From Chitinophaga pinensis (GTDB lineage Bacteria > Bacteroidota > Bacteroidia > NS11-12g > UBA9320), in assembly GCA_945890595.1 (NCBI GenBank), contig CAMDCQ010000040.1, positions 1 to 15,691 on the forward strand: a DNA stretch of 15,691 nucleotides, read 5' to 3'. Shown piece by piece: positions 7,027 to 15,119 of this stretch. Made by a program: the position numbers and the translations under genes. Every line of letters starts with the position of its first letter. Within the stretch, counting starts at the first letter, position 1. Below the pieces are notes generated by a model that searched no databases, was not told the origin of the DNA, and saw only the letters and a list, made by a program, of their open reading frames with translations.

Positions 7027-8481
7027 CTACTGTTGTTTTGGATGGACGTATTGTCGGATATAAATGCGATTAAAAACATATACCCCGAATAGGCTAGCCA
7101 AAACACAAATCCCATAGGCCGTTAAATAGTAATCTGTATTGGTGAAATATTCAAAATCTTTGCACTGTTCCGCCCAATTTTCTCCGCGATAAGGGCAATC
7201 ATGCAAATTATCAAATAGTCCGAAATAAGCAAAAACAGTGGCCGGAAGTAATAACTGCAACGCAATTGTAAACACTTTACTTATACTTGATTTTAGCCAT
7301 TTGGCTCTTATTAACAACATAAAGATAACGACAAGAACCGTAATAAGAATTAGGTTAAACTGAATCTCTGTATTGGAAGGTAACCAGCGAAATACAGTGA
7401 GCAGTCCGTTGGCAATCATCACAAACATTCCCGTAAGAGCTACAACAAGCATTGACCAACCAAAATCTATTATTCTCACGGAACATACTATAAATAAAAT
7501 AGTACTCACACTAAGAGAAAAGATAATATAATAAAGCCAAAATCCTAATGAGGAACCTATTAATACGTCATCCTTGGTAATTACTGCTGAATATGTCCCT
7601 AACGTACTTTCAAAACGATTTCTATCCCCAATTTGATTAAAATCCGGACTATTATAATCTTCTGTGTCTCTAAACTTGGCAACATGCAAGATATGCTGTG
7701 TGAAAATTTTTTGAACATCCTTATCCTTGATTTCACCATAGTATCGGGGTGCAGCATCTATAAAATCGTGCATTTCTTGATGAGCTTGAGCCACACTTAT
7801 GGTATCCCAACCATAGCGCGCATAACATTGCAACGATGTATCTCCGATATAATTGCCATCTACCTCGCTATGAGCTATTTCTCTATAAAGAATGAGATTA
7901 CCTGTGGCTTTATCTAACCTATACGTCTCTACAATAGTTTGCTTCCCTTCTGGAGATTGAACTTCCACACTATCACTTACATCGCTTACTGATGCTGCAT
8001 ATACTACCCCTGTGAACTCCTTTTGATAAAAGTGAGAATATCCTTTGTTTAATATCGACAGGTCTTCAATAAATTGACGTTCATCTATCTGTTTACTAAA
8101 CTTATGATACATTCCTACCCCAGCTAGAAATGGCGTTGCTGTAATGATAAAAAATACAATCACGAACGTTATAAAACTTAAGTAGGGATTTTTATAGGGC
8201 AAATGGTGGTGTACACGCAAAGAGTTGAATTTAATTTGCCGTATAAAATATATAATTCCTGCCAGAAGCATTGGCAAAATCGCAAATTGAAGTAGGCCAT
8301 ATCCATAATCATTTACTTCTCTCATAGGCGGCATATCCGTTATGTTATAAGCCCACCCAAAGGCATAAAAAGTTAATGCGATTATGGTTAATATAGGAAG
8401 ATAAATATGAACTCCAAGAATCCATATTTTCGGATAAGACTTGCTTATACGAACATCCCAGTTTTTAAATCTTTGAAGCAT
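7027..8481 (-). CDS. eight-helix membrane protein, probable ABC transporter membrane subunit of unknown family
   Basis: This 484-residue protein has eight predicted transmembrane helices, about 21-45, 63-81, 101-123, 313-336, 342-364, 373-392, 402-421 and 451-471. Basic loops after helices 2 and 6 place the N- and C-termini in the cytoplasm. A large domain of about 190 residues (124-312) between helices 3 and 4 should lie in the periplasm. A second external loop carries Cys429 and Cys440, which could form a disulphide. I recognise no named family. The start codon overlaps the stop codon of the ABC ATPase by one base (TGATG), so the two are translationally coupled and this is most likely the membrane partner of that ATPase. 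The substrate is unknown. The gene ends 32 bases from the convergent nqrM-like gene, with no hairpin terminator visible between them. Confidence 0.75.
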   Translation of the reverse strand: MLQRFKNWDVRISKSYPKIWILGVHIYLPILTIIALTFYAFGWAYNITDMPPMREVNDYGYGLLQFAILPMLLAGIIYFIRQIKFNSLRVHHHLPYKNPYLSFITFVIVFFIITATPFLAGVGMYHKFSKQIDERQFIEDLSILNKGYSHFYQKEFTGVVYAASVSDVSDSVEVQSPEGKQTIVETYRLDKATGNLILYREIAHSEVDGNYIGDTSLQCYARYGWDTISVAQAHQEMHDFIDAAPRYYGEIKDKDVQKIFTQHILHVAKFRDTEDYNSPDFNQIGDRNRFESTLGTYSAVITKDDVLIGSSLGFWLYYIIFSLSVSTILFIVCSVRIIDFGWSMLVVALTGMFVMIANGLLTVFRWLPSNTEIQFNLILITVLVVIFMLLIRAKWLKSSISKVFTIALQLLLPATVFAYFGLFDNLHDCPYRGENWAEQCKDFEYFTNTDYYLTAYGICVLASLFGVYVFNRIYIRQYVHPKQQ

Positions 8482-9389
8482 CAGTTATTAAAAAATCGTT
8501 TAGTTGAGTTACTCAAATTCCTAAAATATTTAATCTCCATGTCGCTATCACTCAGAGTCTTTAAAAATATAGAAACGGATTGATTCGTAGTTATTTGGTA
8601 ATAAGGACCTACAATACATACCTTATATCCCATACTATCAAAGTACGCTTCTGTATCATGCCCTTCTCTATCATTAAGTTGGAGCTCGTACACATGCTCT
8701 TCGTCTAGAGCTATATTGGCTAAATTTCCGTTATACAACACTTCTCCCTTTTTAATAAATAGCATTTGGTCTGCCACAGATTCTATTTCATGCAATTGTT
8801 GACTACTAAGAATTACAGCTAATGGATAGTCTTTTTTCGCTAATAATTTTTTTAAATCAGAAAGAAATTTCTGTTGTGTATTTATGTCTAGATTAGCTAG
8901 TGGCTCATCCAAAACCAATAATCGGGGATTGCCTATAAGAATTCGAGCTAACTCAAATCGAAGCCTATATCCTGTCGATATCTCAGTCCAATTAAGTTTT
9001 CGATATTCTTGCAAACCTAAAAAATCTAATAACTTGTCCAACTCTCCATCAATATTGCCGGCAGAAATACCTTCTAAGGCAGCTTTTATTACCAAGTTTT
9101 GCTCTAGTGTACCGTACCACCTTGGTATACGCTGGGGGATAAAACCAATATTGTTTTTTAATTCTAACCAATTGGTATGGCTATTTGCTTCAATTCCAAA
9201 ATAGTGAAATTGACCATTGGCTTTGGTTTCTCCCGCTATAATATCAAGTAATGTGGTTTTACCATTTCCATTTTCTCCAACAACCCCCGTTATTGAACCT
9301 GCTAATAGCGAGAGCTGATCTACGGATAGTTGAAACCCGGATCGGTTAAATTTCTTTTTAAGGTTCTCAACCTTGAAAATCTCTGTCAT
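8481..9389 (-). CDS. ABC transporter ATP-binding protein, ABC-2 exporter-like
   Basis: The 302-residue product is a cytoplasmic ATPase that would power the membrane protein encoded directly downstream. The nucleotide-binding domain (about 4-225) has Walker A GENGNGKTT (38-46), Q-loop Gln86 in IGFIPQ, a divergent signature ISTGYR (137-142) in place of LSGGQ, Walker B LLVLDE (157-162) and D-loop NLD (166-168). The position usually held by the switch histidine, in SSH, is Gln197 in SSQQLHE, although a His follows at 200. A C-terminal extension of about 75 residues (228-302) resembles the accessory domain of ABC-2-type exporter ATPases. Export of a lipid, polysaccharide or other envelope component is a reasonable guess, but nothing in the sequence names the substrate. 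No clear -7 element is seen in the 83 bases upstream. Confidence 0.88.
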   Translation of the reverse strand: MTEIFKVENLKKKFNRSGFQLSVDQLSLLAGSITGVVGENGNGKTTLLDIIAGETKANGQFHYFGIEANSHTNWLELKNNIGFIPQRIPRWYGTLEQNLVIKAALEGISAGNIDGELDKLLDFLGLQEYRKLNWTEISTGYRLRFELARILIGNPRLLVLDEPLANLDINTQQKFLSDLKKLLAKKDYPLAVILSSQQLHEIESVADQMLFIKKGEVLYNGNLANIALDEEHVYELQLNDREGHDTEAYFDSMGYKVCIVGPYYQITTNQSVSIFLKTLSDSDMEIKYFRNLSNSTKRFFNN

Positions 9390-9472
9390 GAGTTTATATA
9401 TGATGTTGTGCGAACGCTATTCTTAACTTATAAAGTACATTATCCACTTATTTTCATTCAATTTATAATAAG

Positions 9473-10024
9473 CTACTTCGTTAACCTAAATCTATATTGC
9501 AAGCCTAGATAAGGATACGAAACATCGCGTAAAGGGACATCACACTCGTAACTAAACGGTAAATTTTCTAATTCTTCTACTTGATCAAAACCTTGTGCAA
9601 AGCTTATACGCACAAACGGCTGAACAGTTAATCTATCGTTTAAAAATTTCCGTTTGAGCTGATAGTGTAATCCAATGCCTTCCTCCAGCACGAATTTTCC
9701 GTGACACGAAACAACCAGCCCACCAATATCTTTGGAGCCCGTATGGAATTCTCCAAATCTACCCTGTATAGTTGCATCTATACCCCATCCACTGGCCAAG
9801 GTGTAACCCAACTGATATCCTACTCCTACGTTTCGCTGATCAGAGCCCGCTTTGTCATAGCTAAGGTATAACGAGTGGTTGTAGGTATTTACTTTATAGG
9901 AAACACCGAGTACTTGGCGCACATTCGTATATAAGTATTTCGATTCCCCAAAAAGTTCAAATGAACGTTGCGCACTGGAAACGCCTGCAAGTATTAGAGC
10001 AAAGAGTAGTAGCGAATATCTCAT
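9473..10024 (-). CDS. small secreted beta-rich protein, probable outer-membrane protein
   Basis: The product has 183 residues with an N-terminal signal peptide (hydrophobic residues 4-17, cleavage probably after SSA at residue 18). The mature part shows alternating hydrophobic and polar stretches typical of beta strands, such as HSLYLSYDKA, NVGVGYQLGYTL and GIGLHYQLKRKF. It finishes with YPYLGLQYRFRLTK, an aromatic-rich last strand like those of small outer-membrane barrels. I recognise no named family. Its length would suit a barrel of about eight strands. It starts 41 bases downstream of the pepT stop codon and may be read with it; a near-match -7 sequence (TACATTTA, 10046-10053 on the minus strand) could also serve it. 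Function unknown. Confidence 0.75.
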   Translation of the reverse strand: MRYSLLLFALILAGVSSAQRSFELFGESKYLYTNVRQVLGVSYKVNTYNHSLYLSYDKAGSDQRNVGVGYQLGYTLASGWGIDATIQGRFGEFHTGSKDIGGLVVSCHGKFVLEEGIGLHYQLKRKFLNDRLTVQPFVRISFAQGFDQVEELENLPFSYECDVPLRDVSYPYLGLQYRFRLTK

Positions 10025-10065
10025 TTATGCTTAACGAGTAAAAAATAAATGTAGTGTTCCATGTA

Positions 10066-11313
10066 TCACGCCTTCTCTTCGTACACCTGCACCAACTCGA
10101 TACAGGTTTTGATAGCTGCTTCCATGTCTTGCACGCTCACATATTCATGCTTACCATGTATGGCCATTTCACCGGTAAAAAGATTAGGACAGGGTAAACC
10201 CATAAAGGATAAGCGAGAGCCATCAGTACCACCACGAACAAGGTCTTGTCTTGGTTTTATGCCCACACGATGCATTGCCTCTACGGCATATTCTTCTATA
10301 TAAGGTTTGGTATTTAGCACTTCACGCATATTGCGATATTGTTCTTTTACCGATGTTTCATATCGAGCACCCGGAAAATGGGCAATAGTTGCGTCAGCTA
10401 GTTCAATCAATACGGCCTGGTGATTCTCCAAATTAGCCGTAGTAAAATCTCGTATTAAGAAATCAACACTCGCTGTTTCCAACTGCCCTTTCAAGTTATA
10501 GGGATGAACAAATCCTTCAGAACCACTCGTTGTTTCTGGCGAAAAACCTGTTGCCGGTAAGGATTCCATAAAATGACTAATAACTTTTACTGCATTCACC
10601 ATTTTACCTTTTGCATACCCTGGGTGTGCACTTATACCGTGAAATGTAATAGTCATAGCGTTCGCCGAAAACGTGTCACCTTCGAGTGAGCCTCTCGGCC
10701 CTCCGTCTAAAGTATATCCAACATCGGCATTCAGTTTTTTCATGTCTAGCATTTCTACTCCCCTTCCTACTTCTTCATCTGGTGTAAATAGAATTCGGAT
10801 ATCCCCGTGCTTAATTGTTGGATTGTTTACCAATTCTGCCGCTAGTTGCATTATGATGGCCACCCCAGCTTTATCGTCTGCTCCAAGGAGCGTCTTCCCA
10901 CTCGCTGTAATTAAATCGTCTCCGATACGCTCTGACAAATACTTATGTTGCGCGATGGTAATAACCTGAGTAGTATCATCTGGCAAGATGATATCTTGAC
11001 CTTGATAATTAGCATGAAGTATGGGCCTAACGTCTGTCCCGCTGCAATCTGGCGCTGTATCCACATGAGAACAGAAGCAAATTGTCTCGATATTCTCTTT
11101 AGCTGAAGTGCTCGGCAACGTACCAAACACATAACCATGTTCATCCATATAGGCATCACTAACACCTACAGACAATAATTCTTCTACCAGTATGTTACTT
11201 AAATTTTTCTGCTTTTCGGTACTTGGAAACGAGACGCTGCTTGGGTCACTTTGCGTATCTATTTGTACATAACGCATAAAGCGTTCGGCTACATTTTTGG
11301 CTAGTTCATTCAT
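10066..11313 (-). CDS. pepT: peptidase T (tripeptide aminopeptidase)
   Basis: PepT is a cytoplasmic di-zinc aminopeptidase of the M20 family that removes the N-terminal residue from tripeptides. The 415-residue protein is close to the 408 of E. coli. All metal ligands are present: His83 in SHVDTAPD, Asp146 in LLGADDKAG, Glu181 in TPDEEVGRG, Asp203 in YTLDGGP and His386 in AIHGKHE. The catalytic residues Asp85 and Glu180 are also intact. The order and spacing match the Salmonella and E. coli sites (78, 140, 174, 196, 379). The inserted dimerisation domain spans roughly residues 208-320. The gene stands 119 bases after apbE, so it probably has its own promoter, and is followed closely by a small outer-membrane protein gene. 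Confidence 0.96.
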   Translation of the reverse strand: MNELAKNVAERFMRYVQIDTQSDPSSVSFPSTEKQKNLSNILVEELLSVGVSDAYMDEHGYVFGTLPSTSAKENIETICFCSHVDTAPDCSGTDVRPILHANYQGQDIILPDDTTQVITIAQHKYLSERIGDDLITASGKTLLGADDKAGVAIIMQLAAELVNNPTIKHGDIRILFTPDEEVGRGVEMLDMKKLNADVGYTLDGGPRGSLEGDTFSANAMTITFHGISAHPGYAKGKMVNAVKVISHFMESLPATGFSPETTSGSEGFVHPYNLKGQLETASVDFLIRDFTTANLENHQAVLIELADATIAHFPGARYETSVKEQYRNMREVLNTKPYIEEYAVEAMHRVGIKPRQDLVRGGTDGSRLSFMGLPCPNLFTGEMAIHGKHEYVSVQDMEAAIKTCIELVQVYEEKA

Positions 11314-11332
11314 GCTTTTTAATAAAGTAAAA

Positions 11333-11340
11333 CAAAGTAA
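11333..11340 (-). promoter_or_regulatory. candidate -7 element for pepT
   Basis: The minus strand reads TTACTTTG, seven of eight matches to TAnnTTTG, ending 19 bases before the pepT ATG. It is in the 119-base gap between apbE and pepT, the largest same-strand gap in this part of the window. No strong hairpin terminator is visible in that gap. The support is the motif and position only. Confidence 0.35.
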
Positions 11341-11432
11341 GCGATTATTTTTTGTTCTAATCTATTCTAGCAAAACATATTAGGGTGAGGTTTTCTCTGG
11401 TCTGCGTTATCAATGAATACGCTTTTTAACCT

Positions 11433-12461
11433 TTATTCTACGTACACGCCCTTAAGTGAAGTTCCATCGTCATAAATAAAATAGGCTGAAAGGCTCTTAT
11501 TTGCTTTTATAAGCTTAGTTGCTTCATCCAAACCCAATACCATACAAGCTGTAGCATACGCATCTGCAACGGCACAATAATCGTGCAGCACACTTGCACT
11601 TTTCAATTTATTTATAACCGGCTTACCACTTCTAGGATCTATGGTGTGACCAATTATAGTTCCATTAACTTCATAAAAGTTTTGATAATTCCCACTTGTG
11701 GCTAAAGATACGTTCTCAAGCTCCAGGACAGTGAAGAAGTCTGAAGGATTTGCTTTGATTATTGGTGTATTTACGCCCACCTTCCAAAATGTTCCTTCTT
11801 CATTCTTACCTTTCACTCTAAGTTCTCCGCCCACCTCTACCATAAAATCCGTAACCCCGTTGGTCTCCAGATAAAGCGCTATAATATCTACTAAGTAACC
11901 CTTGGCTATAGCATTAAAATTAACTGCAACAAGAGAATCTAGTTTATAGGGATTACCCTTTTCATCAAACTGTATTTTTTCCATTCCTTGATGCTTTTTG
12001 CACTCTTCAACATCTGAATCTTTCATAAATACACCTTCTTTCTTAGCCCTGTTATAGACTTCAAAAAGTGATGCTGCAGATGGATCAAAAGCACCTAACG
12101 TTTCTTGAGTAATCGTTTTAGATAAAGTCAGCATCTCGATAAAATGCTGCATATCGTTAGAAAAATGAGCATTCTCTGTAGGGATTTTCCAAATAGAATC
12201 AGAATTTGAATTGAACGCTGTTACCATCGAATTAACTTGATACGTGGATAATCCGTGATTTACCGCATACGTTATCGAGTCAATCTTTTGGGATAAATCA
12301 GCAATCTCATCTCCCAAATAGGAAATATGATATGTTGTCCCAATCGCATTACCTTCAATTCTCTGGGTAACTATTTTCTTATCACTACTGCAAGACCCAA
12401 GAATTGCTAACACAAAAAAAAGGCAGATTACTCTGCCTTTCGTTTTATAATTTAAATTCAT
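11433..12461 (-). CDS. apbE: FAD:protein FMN transferase ApbE, lipoprotein
   Basis: ApbE uses FAD to attach FMN through a phosphoester bond to Thr in the SGAT-type motif of NqrB and NqrC. The 342-residue protein begins with a lipoprotein signal (LAILGSC, lipid-attached Cys24), so it acts at the outer face of the inner membrane, where NqrC exposes its flavin site. Family motifs are present: IGTTYHI (40-46), GAFDPS (123-128), NFNAIAKGYLVD (181-192), VEVGGELRVKG (208-218), LATSGNYQNF (253-262), GHTIDPRSG (271-279) and the metal and flavin segment ADAYATA (299-305). It starts 20 bases after the nqrF stop, as the maturation gene at the end of the nqr operon. The start is fixed by the lipobox; no other Met lies nearby. 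Codons 8-16 form a strong terminator-like hairpin, listed separately. Confidence 0.95.
   Translation of the reverse strand: MNLNYKTKGRVICLFFVLAILGSCSSDKKIVTQRIEGNAIGTTYHISYLGDEIADLSQKIDSITYAVNHGLSTYQVNSMVTAFNSNSDSIWKIPTENAHFSNDMQHFIEMLTLSKTITQETLGAFDPSAASLFEVYNRAKKEGVFMKDSDVEECKKHQGMEKIQFDEKGNPYKLDSLVAVNFNAIAKGYLVDIIALYLETNGVTDFMVEVGGELRVKGKNEEGTFWKVGVNTPIIKANPSDFFTVLELENVSLATSGNYQNFYEVNGTIIGHTIDPRSGKPVINKLKSASVLHDYCAVADAYATACMVLGLDEATKLIKANKSLSAYFIYDDGTSLKGVYVE
12414..12440 (-). terminator. intrinsic-terminator-like hairpin inside the apbE start
   Basis: On the minus strand AAAGGCAGA, loop GTAA and TCTGCCTTT form a perfect nine-base-pair stem with a GNRA-type tetraloop, running straight into a tract of eight T residues (three of them in the stem). 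This is the textbook form of a factor-independent terminator. It lies at nucleotides 22-48 of the apbE coding region, within the signal-peptide codons, 42 bases after the nqrF stop. It could end most nqr transcripts and lower apbE expression, with ribosomes entering apbE able to disrupt it. Termination in vivo is inferred. Confidence 0.75.
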
Positions 12462-12481
12462 CTGAATTTTTATTGAATTAA

Positions 12482-13804
12482 TTACCCGCCAAAATCGTCA
12501 AATGCAACGTTTTCTGGTGGAACACCCCAATCATCACACATTTTTAGTACCGCTTGATTCATCATCGGAGGACCACAGAAATAGAATTCAATATCCTCAG
12601 GTGACTCATGTTTACTCAAATACTGATCGATTACGGCTTGATGTACGAATCCTGAAAATCCATCACCTACAGTATCATTAACGTCAGTCTTGGCTACCCA
12701 ATTATCTTCTGGCATAGCATCCGACAATACGATAAAAAACTTAAAGTTAGGAAAATCTGCAGCAATCTTATTGAAGTGATCTAAATAAAATAGCTCTCTC
12801 TTGCTTCTTCCTCCATACCAATACGTCACTTTTCTACCCGTCTTCAACGTGTGGAATAAATGAAAAAGATGAGAACGCATAGGCGCCATTCCAGCACCTC
12901 CGCCTATATAGAGCATTTCTGCTTCTGTTTCTTTTATAAAGAACTCACCGTAAGGACCCGAAATTGTAACTTTATCTCCTGGTTTACATCCAAAAACATA
13001 AGAAGAACAAATCCCAGGATTCACGTCCATCCACTTGTTATTTTTTCTATCCCATGGTGGAGTGGCAATACGTATATTAAGCATTACGATATTTCCTTCA
13101 GCAGGGTGATTTGCCATAGAGTATGCTCTAAATATCGGCTCATCATTTACCATTTTAAGGTCCCAAAGAGCGTATTTATCCCACTCAGATTTGAAATCCA
13201 TAGGATCTCTACCCAAAGCTACTAACTCTGGATGAGCGGTTATATCAATAGTGCTGAAATCAACCTCAATAGCGGGAACGTCTACTTGAATATATCCTCC
13301 TGCCTCAAAGTCAAGATGCTCACCTTCTGGAAGTCGCACCACAAATTCTTTGATAAATGAGGCAACATTGTAGTTTGAAACCACTGTACAATCCCATTTT
13401 TTAATCCCAAATACTTCCTCTGGAACTTCAACTACCATATTTTCTCTTACCTTAACTTGGCAAGCGAGTCTCCAATGATCTTGTTGATCTTTACGTTTAA
13501 TATGACCTGTCTCGGTTGGAAGTATATCTCCACCGCCAGACATAACTTGACATTTGCACATCGCGCATGTTCCACCGCCACCGCAGGCAGAAGGTAAAAA
13601 TAAGTTCGCTTGTTGTAATGCACCTAAAAGTGTACCGCCAGCTTCAACTTCAACTTCTCTTTCTCCATTTATGGTGAGTTTTACTGCTCCTGAGTTTACT
13701 AATCTCTTAGCTGCTACCACAAGCATAGCTACTAAAACAATAATAACTAGGCTAAAAACTAGTGCGGATAACAGAACAACTGTTTGATTCATTGCTAAAA
13801 TCAT
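12482..13804 (-). CDS. nqrF: Na+-translocating NADH:quinone reductase subunit F
   Basis: NqrF is the electron entry subunit of the sodium pump, oxidising NADH and passing electrons from FAD through a [2Fe-2S] cluster. The 440-residue protein has one N-terminal membrane helix (10-31). The ferredoxin domain follows (about 40-125), with cluster ligands Cys74, Cys80, Cys83 and Cys115. The FAD domain carries RAYSMANHP (226-234), and the NADH domain GGGAGMAPMRS (301-311) and CGPPMM (410-415), ending in AFDDFGG. It is somewhat longer than the 408-residue Vibrio protein, with an insertion around residues 180-215. Two in-frame ATGs (13802-13804 and 13790-13792) are possible starts. It begins 15 bases after nqrE and is followed by apbE. 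Confidence 0.97.
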   Translation of the reverse strand: MILAMNQTVVLLSALVFSLVIIVLVAMLVVAAKRLVNSGAVKLTINGEREVEVEAGGTLLGALQQANLFLPSACGGGGTCAMCKCQVMSGGGDILPTETGHIKRKDQQDHWRLACQVKVRENMVVEVPEEVFGIKKWDCTVVSNYNVASFIKEFVVRLPEGEHLDFEAGGYIQVDVPAIEVDFSTIDITAHPELVALGRDPMDFKSEWDKYALWDLKMVNDEPIFRAYSMANHPAEGNIVMLNIRIATPPWDRKNNKWMDVNPGICSSYVFGCKPGDKVTISGPYGEFFIKETEAEMLYIGGGAGMAPMRSHLFHLFHTLKTGRKVTYWYGGRSKRELFYLDHFNKIAADFPNFKFFIVLSDAMPEDNWVAKTDVNDTVGDGFSGFVHQAVIDQYLSKHESPEDIEFYFCGPPMMNQAVLKMCDDWGVPPENVAFDDFGG

Positions 13805-13819
13805 AATTCGATAATATAA

Positions 13820-14440
13820 TTAAAATGGAAGTTTAAAACCTGCGAAACTCATAAAACCAAGAGCCATAAGGCCTACGATGATAAACGTAATTCCTAATCC
13901 TCTTAATGGCTTTGGCACATCACTATATGCCATTTTTTCTCTTATAGCTGCAAGAGAAACTACTGCTAAGAACCATCCCACACCTGAACCTATTCCAAAA
14001 GTGGTAGCTTCTGCTAAGTTGTAATCTCTCGTAGGCAAGAACAAAGCCGCACCTAAAATAGAGCAGTTAACCGCTATAAGTGGTAAGAATATACCAAGTG
14101 CATTATATAACGATGGAGAAAATTTTTCAACCACCATTTCTATTAATTGTACAAAGGCTGCTACTATGGCAATAAATATGATGAACTTTATTACTTCCAA
14201 ATCTACACCAGCAAGATCAGGACTAAGCCAAGTTAAGGCTCCTTCTTTTACTAAATAAGTGTATGCCAACCAGTTAAGAGGCACTGTAACAGCAAGAACA
14301 AATATAACGGCTGCACCAAGGCCTACCGCTGTTTTATACTTTTTAGATACCGCCAAAAATGAGCACATACCTAAAAAGTACGCAAAAATCATATTATCTA
14401 CGAAAATTGATTTTATGAATATGTTTAATAAATTTTCCAT
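13820..14440 (-). CDS. nqrE: Na+-translocating NADH:quinone reductase subunit E
   Basis: NqrE is an integral subunit of the Na+-NQR core that pairs with NqrD in a pseudo-symmetric, six-helix-each arrangement. The 206-residue protein is of normal length and largely hydrophobic. Cys26 in YFLGMCSFLAVSKK and Cys126 in LIAVNCSILGAALF match the two cysteines that, with those of NqrD, hold the iron site inside the membrane. The SGVGWFLAVVSLAAIREK segment is also typical. The RnfA subunit of Rnf complexes is homologous, but the neighbours nqrC, nqrD and nqrF decide for NQR. It sits between nqrD (25-base gap) and nqrF (15-base gap) in one operon. Confidence 0.97.
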   Translation of the reverse strand: MENLLNIFIKSIFVDNMIFAYFLGMCSFLAVSKKYKTAVGLGAAVIFVLAVTVPLNWLAYTYLVKEGALTWLSPDLAGVDLEVIKFIIFIAIVAAFVQLIEMVVEKFSPSLYNALGIFLPLIAVNCSILGAALFLPTRDYNLAEATTFGIGSGVGWFLAVVSLAAIREKMAYSDVPKPLRGLGITFIIVGLMALGFMSFAGFKLPF

Positions 14441-14465
14441 TTTTAAAAATGTTGTATTTTAATTA

Positions 14466-15119
14466 TTAATCCTCTGAATATCCGTTACGAGCACGAAGAC
14501 CCCAAATAATTAGGCCCAAGATAATACACGCAGCAGCTGGAGTTGCAAAGAAACCATTAGCTACATACCAATCTTTAGCTAAAACTTGAAAACCGAATAT
14601 CTTACCCGCTCCAAAAAGCTCTCTTATGAATGCTATCACTATAATAATCCAAGCATAGCCTAAAGAATTGCCTAACCCGTCTAACGCTGAATCCCATGGT
14701 CTATTTCCCATGGCATAGGCTTCTAGCCTACCCATTACTATACAGTTGGTAATAATAAGCCCCACAAATACCGAAAGTGATTTAGATTGCTCATATACAT
14801 AAGCTCTCAACACTTGATCTAATGCAGCAACCAACGTAGCCACCACAACCAATTGAACAATAATTCTGATTCTATTTGGGATGGTGTTCCTCATGGCAGA
14901 AATCACTATATTGGACATTACAACCACAAAAAGTAATCCGAAAGCCATAATAAGCGTTCCTTTCATAGCTATAGTAACTGCCAATGCAGAACATATTCCT
15001 AAAATTTGTATTGTAACTGGATTGTCACTATCTAGTGGATTAGTTACTAACGCTTTACGTTTCTTAGAAAGTAAAGCTTCTTTCTCTTTGACCGTTTTTT
15101 CTATTACTTCTGTGCTCAT
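14466..15119 (-). CDS. nqrD: Na+-translocating NADH:quinone reductase subunit D
   Basis: NqrD is the second of the two paired six-helix subunits carrying the intramembrane iron site. The 217-residue protein has Cys43 in QILGICSALAVT and Cys126 in LIITNCIVMGRLEAYA, corresponding to Cys29 and Cys112 of Vibrio NqrD. The shift reflects an N-terminal extension of about 14 charged residues (EKTVKEKEALLSKKRK) ahead of the first helix. The conserved MRNTIPNRIRIIVQ and RPWDSALDGLGNSLGY segments are present. RnfE is the homologue in Rnf complexes. Its ATG overlaps the nqrC stop (ATGA), indicating translational coupling within the nqr operon. Confidence 0.97.
   Translation of the reverse strand: MSTEVIEKTVKEKEALLSKKRKALVTNPLDSDNPVTIQILGICSALAVTIAMKGTLIMAFGLLFVVVMSNIVISAMRNTIPNRIRIIVQLVVVATLVAALDQVLRAYVYEQSKSLSVFVGLIITNCIVMGRLEAYAMGNRPWDSALDGLGNSLGYAWIIIVIAFIRELFGAGKIFGFQVLAKDWYVANGFFATPAAACIILGLIIWGLRARNGYSED

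Noticed and set aside
7633..7917. 94-codon open frame on the plus strand with hydrophobic stretches
   Set aside because: It is antisense to the periplasmic domain of the eight-helix membrane protein; the hydrophobicity comes from the complement of polar codons, and no promoter or family motif supports it.
10673..10969. 98-codon open frame on the plus strand
   Set aside because: It is antisense to conserved catalytic regions of pepT; composition is Ser/Pro-rich without any recognisable motif.
11400..11432. Possible hairpin (GCGT/ACGC) after the apbE stop codon, considered as a terminator
   Set aside because: Only four pairs around an 11-base loop and no T tract; too weak to call.
12860..13225. 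121-codon open frame on the plus strand
   Set aside because: It is antisense to the FAD and NADH domains of nqrF; the peptide is rich in His, Arg, Ser and Ile with no domain, as expected of a shadow frame.
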